This document shows positions 7,720 to 14,268 of a stretch of DNA of 40,603 nucleotides, piece after piece (the stretch's first letter is position 1; every line of letters starts with the position of its first letter). The stretch comes from a virus: positions 1 through 40,603 of IMG/VR virus record IMGVR_UViG_3300010401_000023. One strand, given 5' to 3'. The notes under the pieces are model-generated. The model saw only the letters and a program-made list of their open reading frames with translations, did no database searches and had not been told where the DNA came from. The position numbers were made by a program, and so were the translations under genes.

Positions 7720-8624
7720 CAAGCACCCCCGTATTCAAGTTCGGCTTCAAATCCTTCTTCCTGCTCGGCTCGATATTTCTTCAAGGCATCCAAAGAAAAA
7801 ATTGTAAACCCCGTCAGCGGTATGTACTTCCCATCAAAACGAACCGCCGCTTCTTCGGGACTTCTTAACGCCGTGGCCCTTCTCTGCTCCTGAATCTCGG
7901 CGGGGTCTAACATCGGGTTAGACTCCATTGGCAGGTTATGGCCCACCAATTCAATATTGCTGGATGCCGGTTTATTCTCCAAAACCGGAATTATGAACCG
8001 ATCATAAACCCAAGTTACGCCCTGCTCCCACATCGTTGCCGCTAAAAGAACTTGGCCCCTGGTGTCAATGGTACGGATAACCGCACCGTCAAAAATATCT
8101 TCTAATGGTTGCTCATCAAAAGCCAGCCGATGAACCTTGGAACCTTCGTAAGAACCACGCCCCGCTTCTTGGGACTTAATGACAATTTCGCTCCAATTAT
8201 TCATGCCACACTTGACATAAAAAATGTGCTTATTGCCGTTATACTCCCAATGCCCAGGTCTTAACTTCTCCCTGAACTTTGGCTCAAGAACCTGATCCAC
8301 CTTGTCATTTTTCTCAACAGAAATCCAAAGCGTACAGTTCTTAGGGGTCTTGAATGTTGGGTGTCTCCCCATCGCCGCTAGTGCGAAGTCCGATGTCAGC
8401 CAATCCGTTTTCGACAGGCGGTTGCATCCCACCATCAACAGGTACTTCTTCCGGCTCTGCAATAGGGGCTTGGCGTACTGGAACGGCCTCCACAGGCGTA
8501 TCGGGTCGGTCGCTTGGACGACTCGTAGGTGTTCCGAAATTGTTACCAGCCGAAGCAGTTTTGCCTTTACTTCCTCTTGCTCCAAGAGGCTCGGTGGCGA
8601 CTCTAGTAAACCATTGGACGACAT
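7719..8624 (-). CDS. terL: Terminase large subunit, N-terminal ATPase half
   Basis: 301 residues forming the packaging-motor ATPase. Walker A lies at 66-73 (GCNRLSKT). Most TerL proteins have GGNRSGKT there, so the first variable Gly is Cys and the Gly before Lys is Ser. Walker B is LAFDEQP at 167-173, with the expected acidic pair, followed by a coupling-like segment LLAATMWEQG at 193-202. It ends at the position where one-chain TerL proteins pass into the nuclease. The first 284 coding bases also encode the end of the upstream TerS-like protein in another frame. The start is ATG after AAGG with short spacing. Confidence 0.86.
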   Translation of the reverse strand: MSSNGLLESPPSLLEQEEVKAKLLRLVTISEHLRVVQATDPIRLWRPFQYAKPLLQSRKKYLLMVGCNRLSKTDWLTSDFALAAMGRHPTFKTPKNCTLWISVEKNDKVDQVLEPKFREKLRPGHWEYNGNKHIFYVKCGMNNWSEIVIKSQEAGRGSYEGSKVHRLAFDEQPLEDIFDGAVIRTIDTRGQVLLAATMWEQGVTWVYDRFIIPVLENKPASSNIELVGHNLPMESNPMLDPAEIQEQRRATALRSPEEAAVRFDGKYIPLTGFTIFSLDALKKYRAEQEEGFEAELEYGGA

Positions 8625-9192
8625 CTTCCTTGCCTTTCAACTCTTGAACGATCCTCATGCCTTCTTCTATCGCTTCATCGGTATCGAGTTCGTTGACCGT
8701 ATCAGCATGGGATATGTCAATTTTCTGAATCCCAAACTTCTCCATCGTGGTTGAAATTAGCTGAATGAACTCCCTTTGCATTTTGGAATCCGCGAGGTCA
8801 TTCCCATCATCATCCTTCTTGGTAATGTCCTTGGAGAGCTTAATGAGCGTTTCAGAAAGAGGGCCAGCGATGCGGGATAAAGTTCCCTGAATCTTAATTG
8901 CCGCCCTCGCCAGCATGAAATTCTGAAACCCAGGAGAGTTCATTTCCTGGTCGTACTTCTCATAAGCCATGTGCAAATGTTTTGAAATTTGATTATCGGA
9001 AATATTCTTTTTTCCGACTTCTTTTCGTGCGTCAAGAAACGCCAAAAGTTTTAGGTAAGCCCCCCACCTTTCGGCTTGAGTCTTATAGGGGCCTTCTGGA
9101 ACCGCCTCCCAAAGTTTTTCCTCGCCAAACTCTTTTGAACTATTCTTCTGACTGAACTGAGGAAGAACCTTTGTTAGTTTTGTATTTTTCAT
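8341..9192 (-). CDS. terS: Probable small terminase subunit with an overprinted tail
   Basis: 283 residues, immediately upstream of TerL. Residues 40-190 are helical, with an HTH-like stretch (NISDNQISKHLHMAYEKYD) and ARAAIKIQGTLSRIAGPL, which suits a DNA-recognising TerS. The last 94 codons lie inside the TerL ATPase gene in a different frame and encode a Pro/Glu-rich, probably disordered tail (RPSDRPDTPVEAVP...). The ORF stays open through the overlap and has a TerS-like acidic end, so I believe it is translated. The identity as TerS rests on position and helical content only. Confidence 0.68.
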   Translation of the reverse strand: MKNTKLTKVLPQFSQKNSSKEFGEEKLWEAVPEGPYKTQAERWGAYLKLLAFLDARKEVGKKNISDNQISKHLHMAYEKYDQEMNSPGFQNFMLARAAIKIQGTLSRIAGPLSETLIKLSKDITKKDDDGNDLADSKMQREFIQLISTTMEKFGIQKIDISHADTVNELDTDEAIEEGMRIVQELKGKEDVVQWFTRVATEPLGARGSKGKTASAGNNFGTPTSRPSDRPDTPVEAVPVRQAPIAEPEEVPVDGGMQPPVENGLADIGLRTSGDGETPNIQDP

Positions 9193-9484
9193 TCCATTCC
9201 TCTTGCTTGACTTGCTCGTAAGCGGTAACGATTTTTTGGATCAGGGCGTTAATCGTGGGACACTCAAGCCTTCCCCATTGGGCCACTTCCAGCACCACAG
9301 GATTTCTCGCCACAACTTCCGGTATCATCGCAACAGGAAAAATGTTACCAGGATAAACGGGATGGTTATTACAAACTTGCTCGTAAACTTTGTAAATAAA
9401 CTCATCGGCATTTTCACCGTCAACCAAACTGTTAGTCCACTTGCGGTAGTTGCTCATAAAAACATCGTTAGGATTTCCAGCCAT
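9140..9484 (-). CDS. Hypothetical protein upstream of terS
   Basis: 114 residues, predicted to be mostly helical, acidic, with no recognised domain. It has a clear GGAGG site and ATG, overlaps the previous small gene by 17 bases and the terS start by 53 bases. It is placed among the first late genes, so a packaging or head-assembly role is possible but not shown. Confidence 0.65.
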   Translation of the reverse strand: MAGNPNDVFMSNYRKWTNSLVDGENADEFIYKVYEQVCNNHPVYPGNIFPVAMIPEVVARNPVVLEVAQWGRLECPTINALIQKIVTAYEQVKQEEWNEKYKTNKGSSSVQSEE

Positions 9485-9665
9485 AAAACCACCTCCGGCG
9501 TTTTTTAATTACAGGCGTTAAATATCGCTCTTGATAGCCCGTTAATTTAATATCATCGCCAAAATCAACTTCCCAAAGTCCGAGTCTGTCAACGAAATTT
9601 ACTAGTTTTACAATTGAACCCTTGTGATACCCGTCATTTATCATAACCTCATCGCCGGGGTTCAA
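9468..9665 (-). CDS. Small SH3/KOW-like protein
   Basis: 65 residues from a TTG start. The pattern GDEVMINDGYHKGSIVKLVNF...WEVDFGDD resembles the short beta-barrel of KOW/SH3-type domains, followed by a basic tail (KKRRRW). This could be a nucleic-acid-binding module. The resemblance is a pattern judgement only. Confidence 0.55.
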   Translation of the reverse strand: MNPGDEVMINDGYHKGSIVKLVNFVDRLGLWEVDFGDDIKLTGYQERYLTPVIKKRRRWFYGWKS

Positions 9666-9666
9666 C

Positions 9667-9876
9667 CTAATCCTCCATCAGGGACTTAGGCTTCTCCCTG
9701 CTATCTAAATTTTGATTGTTATTTTGCGGGTCAATGATGGTAGCAACGGACGAAGGAGGAAGCAGATTCACTTCCTCCCATTTGGATTGTCGGCCAAGTT
9801 TCCAGGCGGTATAGGCTATGCAGATGGAATAAATTCCAAACGCAAATCCAACGCCCAATAACTCAAGCGCAATCAC
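9667..9876 (-). CDS. Small single-span membrane protein
   Basis: 69 residues from a GTG start that overlaps the upstream stop (GTGA). Residues 2-25 are hydrophobic (LELLGVGFAFGIYSICIAYTA) and the C-terminal two thirds are polar, so it is probably an N-out or N-in single-pass protein with a cytoplasmic tail. It is too far from the lysis cassette to be called a holin with confidence. Confidence 0.6.
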   Translation of the reverse strand: MIALELLGVGFAFGIYSICIAYTAWKLGRQSKWEEVNLLPPSSVATIIDPQNNNQNLDSREKPKSLMED

Positions 9877-10511
9877 GACTTCTTACCGGAACGCTCCAAT
9901 TGTTTTCGGAGTTCGGCATTTTCCGCTTCAAGAGCAGACTTCATTTCTTGATTGGCCTTGGTCAACTCTTGGATGCGGGTATAGGGGCGGGATTGTTTCT
10001 TGTAAGGATCGGGAGCAGAGGCATAAGCGGCGGGGCGCATTTTGGAAAAATAATCCTCCGTCACATCACGCCAAAATTTAGGCACTTTGACTTTCTTAAT
10101 ATCCTGCTGACGCCACTCGATGATCGCACCGTCTTCGTCAAAAACTGGTTCGTGAGTTAAGCCCATGAGGACAACGGTAGGTTGACCGCCAATTTCCCTC
10201 TCGGCCCTTCTCAAATCTTCTGGGCCAATAAGCGAGGACGGCATCCCCTGATAACCCTTCCGCACTCCATCTTTTCCGATGCCACCCGTCACGGCCCATG
10301 TGCGAGGACCGGCCAAAACTTCCACCTGAACTTCTTTACCGGAAGCATCCCTGGAAATGGTAGAAACTTTTTTATGGTCAACGGCTCCATCTTTGGTGAG
10401 GTAGGACATCTTGAACCACGTTGAACCAGCTTGATTATTGCGGGGGTCTTTTTCGGGGTACTCGGACAAATCCCAATCTTGCACATCTTTAACCATGTTC
10501 TGCTCGGCCAT
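9873..10511 (-). CDS. First late gene, coiled-coil protein of unknown function
   Basis: 212 residues. The central part is mixed alpha/beta with no known motif, and residues 178-207 form a short heptad-like coiled coil (LTKANQEMKSALEAENAELRKQL). The ATG follows a GGAGGG site, and the gene is the first one behind the minus-strand promoter at 10567-10595. Early position in the late block suggests a regulator or packaging accessory, but nothing in the sequence proves this. Confidence 0.65.
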   Translation of the reverse strand: MAEQNMVKDVQDWDLSEYPEKDPRNNQAGSTWFKMSYLTKDGAVDHKKVSTISRDASGKEVQVEVLAGPRTWAVTGGIGKDGVRKGYQGMPSSLIGPEDLRRAEREIGGQPTVVLMGLTHEPVFDEDGAIIEWRQQDIKKVKVPKFWRDVTEDYFSKMRPAAYASAPDPYKKQSRPYTRIQELTKANQEMKSALEAENAELRKQLERSGKKS

Positions 10512-10566
10512 AAGGCCCTCCGTGATACTTGATTTGGTATATCGTTACAACTGGAACCACAAGCGA

Positions 10567-10595
10567 AATATAATCCAAGTGAAAACAAAGGTCAA
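10567..10595 (-). promoter_or_regulatory. Minus-strand sigma70-type promoter for the late block
   Basis: On the minus strand TTGACC (10595-10590) is followed after exactly 17 bases by TATATT (10572-10567), about 55 bases before the first late gene. It is paired back to back with the plus-strand promoter at 10639-10668. Confidence 0.7.
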
Positions 10596-10638
10596 GAAAA
10601 AATATTTTGCAGGGGGTATTGGTTTTTTAAAATTTTTG

Positions 10639-10668
10639 TTGACAGGAAATCGGGCCATGCTTTATAAA
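10639..10668 (+). promoter_or_regulatory. Plus-strand sigma70-type promoter for the early block
   Basis: A perfect -35 TTGACA (10639-10644), an 18-base spacer and TATAAA (10663-10668) lie about 110 bases upstream of the DnaC-like gene. The long leader between promoter and gene can fold (see 10682-10737). Confidence 0.72.
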
Positions 10669-10681
10669 CATGACAACCTTA

Positions 10682-10737
10682 GCGAGGGGTTGGTGCCAAT
10701 GTCACCAGTAGATAGCCTCCCGGTTATCTATCCTCGC
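10682..10737 (+). promoter_or_regulatory. Structured 5' leader of the early operon (three-way junction)
   Basis: GCGAGG (10682-10687) can pair with CCTCGC (10732-10737), enclosing two hairpins: TGGTG/CACCA (10691-10695 with 10703-10707) and TAGATAGCC/GGTTATCTA (10709-10717 with 10722-10730, one G.U pair, TCCC loop). Downstream, TCTCC near 10743 could pair with the GGGAGA ribosome site of the first gene. This looks like a regulatory leader. The trigger is unknown. Confidence 0.45.
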
Positions 10738-10778
10738 AGACCTCTCCTAAGGCCAATTTTTTGCGAGGGAGAATATTT

Positions 10779-11321
10779 ATGACAGAGCAAGAATTTTTAG
10801 GTGAAGCCGGAGTCCCGCCGAAATATCAGAAGGCCAGATTAAAAGATCATCCCGAAAAATTAAATTTAGACGGAAGTTATTATTTTTTCAGTCCCAATCC
10901 CGGAACAGGAAAAACTCATTTGGCTTGGGCCTTTATGAATGAGAAACTACTTCAACAAGGCACTTTTATACCAGCATATAAATTTACAACCTTTGGCAAG
11001 TTACAACTTCGCCTTCGCTCCGCAATCAAAACCGAAATTGAAACCGAAGAAGAAATATTGCGGGAATTGTCCAACGCCAGACTTTTAATTTTAGATGATG
11101 TTGGCGGGATGCGCCCCAACGAATCTTCGGACTACTCCCTGTCCATTCTCTTTGAAATTTTAAACGCCCGTTATTCCTGGGAACGTCAAACCATCATAAC
11201 CTCAAACCAATCCATCGGAGATTTATCAAAAACTTTTGACGAAAGAATTGCGTCCAGAATCGTTGGAATGGCCCAAATAATTAAACTCGATGGAACCGAT
11301 AGAAGGGTGGACGGAATATGA
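10779..11321 (+). CDS. DnaC/IstB-like helicase-loader ATPase
   Basis: 180 residues, an AAA+ ATPase of the DnaC/IstB type. Walker A is SPNPGTGKT at 38-46, Walker B is LLILDDVGG around 102-110, with a sensor-like TIITSN (about 146-151) and an arginine-finger-like ERIASRI near the end. I chose the ATG at 10779, which has GAGGGAGA seven bases upstream, over a start 18 bases earlier. It is the first early gene, and its stop overlaps the initiator start (ATGA). It probably loads the host replicative helicase at the phage origin, because no phage helicase gene is visible in the genome. Confidence 0.82.
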   Translation: MTEQEFLGEAGVPPKYQKARLKDHPEKLNLDGSYYFFSPNPGTGKTHLAWAFMNEKLLQQGTFIPAYKFTTFGKLQLRLRSAIKTEIETEEEILRELSNARLLILDDVGGMRPNESSDYSLSILFEILNARYSWERQTIITSNQSIGDLSKTFDERIASRIVGMAQIIKLDGTDRRVDGI

Positions 11322-12052
11322 AATGGCTTCAACACCAAACCAACTCCCGTAACGACAGGCGTTTAAAGCGTGTTATCGCAAAATTCGGGGCTACCGGCTA
11401 CGGCGTTTATTGGGCCGTCAACGAGATCATAGCCGAGAACTTGGACAAAAACATCGACTGCATCCTCGAACACACGCCGGAGGACTTGGCTTTCGAGTTG
11501 AACCTAGATGTTAAACTTGTCACAGAAATTCTCGATTTTTTGGTGGAAGTAGAGGCTTTCAAAAAACACGATAAAACTATTGCAAACAAAAAGGTTTTGA
11601 ACTTTGCCGATGAATGGACTAAGAAAAAACTACGGATTCACTCCGTAGCAACTCCAGAGCCACTCCAGAGTAACTCCGGCCAGAAGGGAAGTGAAGTGAA
11701 GGTAAGGGAAGGTAAGAGAAGTGAAGTGAAGGTAAGTAAAACATCTGTTTCGGATTCTCCGAAACGAGCCTTCACGGATTGGTTCGTCCAAGAATTTGAA
11801 AAATCTTTCGGACGCAAGTATCACTTCCAGGGGGCCAAAGATGGAAAAGCCGCAGACGCACTTATTAAATCTTATGCCCTGGATGAATTAAAAAAATTAG
11901 TTCTAGCTGGATGGAAAGATCAATCACGATTCATTCAAGAAAATTGTATGTCAATTGCTGGTTTTTCATCACAAGTAAACAAAATAACGGTCCAAACTCC
12001 AACGTCAACAAAAAGTATTTACGACACCGTTACGAAAATTCAAAAAACATGA
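11318..12052 (+). CDS. Replication initiator, Lin1244-like N-terminus, with origin repeats in the gene
   Basis: 244 residues. Residues 1-105 (WLQHQTNSRNDRRLKRVIAK, GATGYGVYWAVNEIIAE) match the DUF4373/Lin1244-Lin1753-type N-terminal winged-helix domain of phage and plasmid initiators. Residues 125-155 are a charged linker encoded by iteron-like repeats (SEVKV occurs twice). Residues 160-244 are helical and end in a Ser/Thr-rich tail. Pairing with a DnaC-like loader is typical, though initiator genes more often come first. It probably melts or marks the origin and calls the loader. Confidence 0.75.
   Translation: MKWLQHQTNSRNDRRLKRVIAKFGATGYGVYWAVNEIIAENLDKNIDCILEHTPEDLAFELNLDVKLVTEILDFLVEVEAFKKHDKTIANKKVLNFADEWTKKKLRIHSVATPEPLQSNSGQKGSEVKVREGKRSEVKVSKTSVSDSPKRAFTDWFVQEFEKSFGRKYHFQGAKDGKAADALIKSYALDELKKLVLAGWKDQSRFIQENCMSIAGFSSQVNKITVQTPTSTKSIYDTVTKIQKT
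11651..11736 (+). repeat. Iteron-like direct repeats inside the initiator gene (candidate origin)
   Basis: Two identical 19-base repeats, GAAGTGAAGTGAAGGTAAG, occur at 11688-11706 and 11718-11736, 30 bases apart start to start, with a further GGTAAG between them (11711-11716). Just upstream ACTCCAGAG occurs twice (11651-11659 and 11662-11670). Iterons inside the initiator gene are known from lambda O and many other phages. Confidence 0.6.
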
Positions 12053-12581
12053 TCCAAATTAAAACCCAAAAATTTCACTATTTCACGTTAAATTTCCAAT
12101 TTTTTTAAAACTCACCAGCCATCTCCCAAAATCATCACCCCCACTTTGGGTTTAATATTGTCAAACTAGATTATATTCAGAATCCAAAGTTTTCTGGCTG
12201 ACATGAGGACTTAAATATATACCCACGGCCTGGATTTGGGGGCGGGCCTTTGGTAGCTACAATGTTTGGAAATCATTACAGGCTAACATTTTTGAGAGAA
12301 TGGGCCACAAAGCAAGAGTTTAAAATCTAGTCAAGGTTGGCGAATAGGCCAGTTCCGCAAATAATCGGCATCAAGCATTAAGTTTTTGACCATCAATGCT
12401 GGATCACCACAAAGCCGTCAACCCAACCAATTCGCAAAACCCAATTAAATCAATGCGTTTAAGCCATTTCTTAATGCAGTAATACTAATTATTGCATCAA
12501 TTTGGTTATATTCAAATGCGCTCACATGGCAAATCATTAACCGACCGGTTGGCAGGGAGATGAATACTAACACTAATCCAA

Positions 12582-12632
12582 TTGAGAACGGTTCTCAGTT
12601 GATAATGGTTTTCAATTGAGAATGATTCTCAA
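12582..12632. promoter_or_regulatory. Three contiguous 17-bp palindromes resembling Fur boxes
   Basis: Three units abut exactly: TTGAGAACGGTTCTCAG (12582-12598), TTGATAATGGTTTTCAA (12599-12615) and TTGAGAATGATTCTCAA (12616-12632). Each is an 8-1-8 inverted repeat centred on G. The third is perfect, the first has one outer mismatch, and the second has more. The inner 7-1-7 form TGAGAATGATTCTCA is very close to the classical Fur operator core TGATAATNATTATCA. A 17-base pitch places the sites about 1.6 turns apart. Confidence 0.65.
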
Positions 12633-12823
12633 CTAGCCGTGAAGTTAGAACGAGTGTGAAAATGCGGTTGTGAAGCTCTGCCCATGTGGTCAATTTCGGT
12701 GTACTTTGCGGTGAAGATTTTAACGATGAGCAAGAGTACCATCCAATGACTCAAGCGGAAAATAATCGTCTAAATTTGGGCTTGTTCTGTGCAATAAAAA
12801 GGCATATAAGTGCTAGAAGTGGC

Positions 12824-12899
12824 CTTAAATATAGGATTTAAGCATTTAATGGCACATTGTAGCCTAGATAAATAATTCGTTGAATTAAACCTAGTTTAA
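12824..12899. repeat. Cluster of short AT-rich inverted repeats
   Basis: CTTAAAT/ATTTAAG (12824-12830 with 12836-12842, 5-base spacer), AATTC/GAATT (12874-12878 with 12882-12886) and TTAAAC/GTTTAA (12885-12890 with 12894-12899) lie within 76 bases. They fit protein-binding or DNA-unwinding elements. None has a T-tract, so they are not terminators. Confidence 0.45.
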
Positions 12900-13002
12900 A
12901 CGTAAGATTTTCGATGATAAAGAGTTTTTTATTCTTTTTCCCTCCTTTTACCTCTTATCTCTTGTCATTGGTCAATCATTCAAAATAATTTAAAATAATT
13001 GC

Positions 13003-13031
13003 TTGACGGAAAATTAATTATTTAGTAAAGT
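13003..13031 (+). promoter_or_regulatory. Sigma70-type promoter for the second early cluster
   Basis: TTGACG (13003-13008), a 17-base AT-rich spacer and TAAAGT (13026-13031) lie 70 bases before the ATG at 13102. An upstream AT-rich direct repeat (AAAATAATTTAAAATAATT) could act as an UP element. Confidence 0.6.
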
Positions 13032-13057
13032 GTCCTCGTTGGTGAAGTTGTTGGATA

Positions 13058-13069
13058 CCCCGAAAGGGG
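13058..13069 (+). promoter_or_regulatory. GNRA-type hairpin in the leader of the 13102 gene
   Basis: CCCC-GAAA-GGGG forms a four-base-pair hairpin with a GAAA tetraloop in the 5' leader, 33 bases before the start codon. It may stabilise the transcript or serve as a docking element. Confidence 0.45.
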
Positions 13070-13101
13070 AATAAATTAAACTGAACGAAAGGCAGGACAC
13101 A

Positions 13102-13449
13102 ATGAAAAAAGATCAGTTGGAATTTGTGGCGGTGTTAGCTCAAGACTATCCGAAACAAGGAGCCTATTTAATTGGATTGAGTGCATCCCGTTTAATGGCC
13201 CTGGCTCGTAAAGCACAAAATGACGCTACGGCACTTTGCAACGGTTACATTCAGCAAGACGAATATGACAAGAGGCACACCAAGACCAGCCAAAAGGTTT
13301 TTAGTGTCCTGTCTGCCTTGGCCGAATCCGTACCGGCCAAGTTTGAGGTTGGAGGCGATCCGAGGGGTTATTGTCTCAAGGTGTTTATGCCTTCGGGCCG
13401 ATACAACACTTTCGGCGGTAAAGAATCGGGTTATGGAGTGCCTTGCTGA
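13102..13449 (+). CDS. Hypothetical phage protein
   Basis: 115 residues. The N-terminal half is helical (LIGLSASRLMALARKAQNDATA), and the C-terminal half is beta-like, ending in GDPRGYCLKVFMPSGRYNTFGG and ESGYGVP. That tail resembles a small conserved phage family I recall without any assigned function. It is the first gene behind the promoter at 13003-13031 and has GCAGG before the ATG. Confidence 0.72.
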   Translation: MKKDQLEFVAVLAQDYPKQGAYLIGLSASRLMALARKAQNDATALCNGYIQQDEYDKRHTKTSQKVFSVLSALAESVPAKFEVGGDPRGYCLKVFMPSGRYNTFGGKESGYGVPC

Positions 13450-13453
13450 TAAC

Positions 13454-13500
13454 CCATTTCAACCCTTAGCCCTCTTATGGAGGGCCTGGGGTTGAGATGG
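13454..13500 (+). promoter_or_regulatory. Large intergenic stem-loop
   Basis: CCATTTCAACCC (13454-13465) pairs with GGGTTGAGATGG (13489-13500), 11 of 12 strict pairs plus one wobble, and encloses GCCCTC/GAGGGC (13469-13474 with 13480-13485, TTATG loop). No U-tract follows, so it is unlikely to be an intrinsic terminator. It could be an mRNA-stability or processing element between the first gene and the tiny genes behind it. Confidence 0.55.
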
Positions 13501-13524
13501 TTAAAAACGAGAGGAGGGGCATAG

Positions 13525-13689
13525 ATGATTAAGGTGATAGCCATAGTCAACGGGATAAGGGAAGCTCGTTACACTTTCCACACCAAGAAAGAAGCTCAAA
13601 AGTTTTTCGAGAATTACGAGTATCCAGATGATGGCATTTTGCCGAAATGGGAAGTAGTGGACGAGGGAGAGACTTTAATTCCGGTTTGA
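13525..13689 (+). CDS. Small hypothetical protein
   Basis: 54 residues. A GAGGAGGGG site precedes the ATG. The sequence has a beta-beta-alpha-beta look, beginning MIKVIAIVNGIREARYTF, then a short helix and an acidic end. No family was recognised. Confidence 0.65.
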   Translation: MIKVIAIVNGIREARYTFHTKKEAQKFFENYEYPDDGILPKWEVVDEGETLIPV

Positions 13690-13729
13690 GTCCGACACTT
13701 GGAGCGAAAAATTTAAGGAGGGTTGAACG

Positions 13730-13900
13730 ATGATTAAATTAAAGATTGATAAAACTCCGTTGGGTCTTTGGTTCGTTTATGAAAGCTCAATTTATGAATC
13801 CATTTGGGCGTTATCCAGAAAACTGTTTTGTTCGTCTTATGACATTGTGAGCTTTGACAAAAAAGAATTACAAGAAAGGTTTAAATCCAATTTAGTTTAG
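13730..13900 (+). CDS. Small hypothetical protein
   Basis: 56 residues with an AAGGAGG site eight bases before the ATG. Mixed hydrophobic and charged, starting MIKLKIDKTPLGLWFVYESS. No domain was recognised. It belongs to a run of six tiny genes (13525-14546), each with its own strong ribosome site. Confidence 0.62.
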   Translation: MIKLKIDKTPLGLWFVYESSIYESIWALSRKLFCSSYDIVSFDKKELQERFKSNLV

Positions 13901-13929
13901 TTGGATAACATCAGTTATTGGGGGTAAGT

Positions 13930-14094
13930 ATGTTGCCACAAGTCAAGGTTATAAAATCGGGGTGTTGGGTTGAATTTCATACCAGGGAGAGGGCATTAGA
14001 TGTGGCTCGCTTTTTGGTTGCAAATAGAATCGGTTACGAAATGGATGAAAATAAGATTCGGATTATTGAGTGCGAAGTTAAGTCCGATCTTTAA
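13930..14094 (+). CDS. Small hypothetical protein
   Basis: 54 residues starting ATG behind GGGGTAAG. The pattern VIKSGCWVEFHTRERALDVA and IRIIECEV suggests a beta-alpha-beta fold. The role is unknown. Confidence 0.58.
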   Translation: MLPQVKVIKSGCWVEFHTRERALDVARFLVANRIGYEMDENKIRIIECEVKSDL

Positions 14095-14120
14095 ATCAGT
14101 TATTAACAGGAGGGCGAAAG

Positions 14121-14237
14121 ATGTATAGATTCAGATATGAGCCTCGCTGGTTTAAGTTGTTTTATAAGATTCCGTTTTGGGTGAATACACATTATTGCAT
14201 TTGGATTGGGCCATTTGGATTTATCAAGCGGTTTTAG
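14121..14237 (+). CDS. Small aromatic-rich protein
   Basis: 38 residues with an AGGAGGG site. It is extremely rich in Phe, Tyr, Trp, Lys and Arg (FKLFYKIPFWV), which suggests peripheral membrane attachment. No family was recognised. Confidence 0.5.
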   Translation: MYRFRYEPRWFKLFYKIPFWVNTHYCIWIGPFGFIKRF

Positions 14238-14268
14238 CAGTTAAAACTCAATTCAAGGAGGGGCGACG

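Larger units (their letters stand above)
12053..13101. other. 1.05-kb non-coding region with palindromes
   Basis: No open frame of 60 codons or more exists on either strand between the initiator gene and 13102 (apart from a short shadow at its left edge), which is exceptional in this tightly packed genome. It holds the triple 17-bp palindrome (12582-12632), several AT-rich inverted repeats (12824-12899), a pyrimidine-rich tract of about 40 bases (12923-12962), and a promoter for the next genes (13003-13031). Candidate roles are replication origin, operator region or attachment site. No tRNA was recognised. Confidence 0.75.

Noticed and set aside
7114-7722. Intein or intron as explanation of the split TerL
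   Set aside because: The inserted gene is in a different frame with its own start and stop. No splicing motifs, no homing endonuclease domain, and the nuclease half has its own overlapping start.
10438-10782. Plus-strand 114-codon frame over the divergent promoter region
   Set aside because: It covers both promoters and the folded leader, overlaps the real late gene antisense, and its translation has no protein-like pattern.
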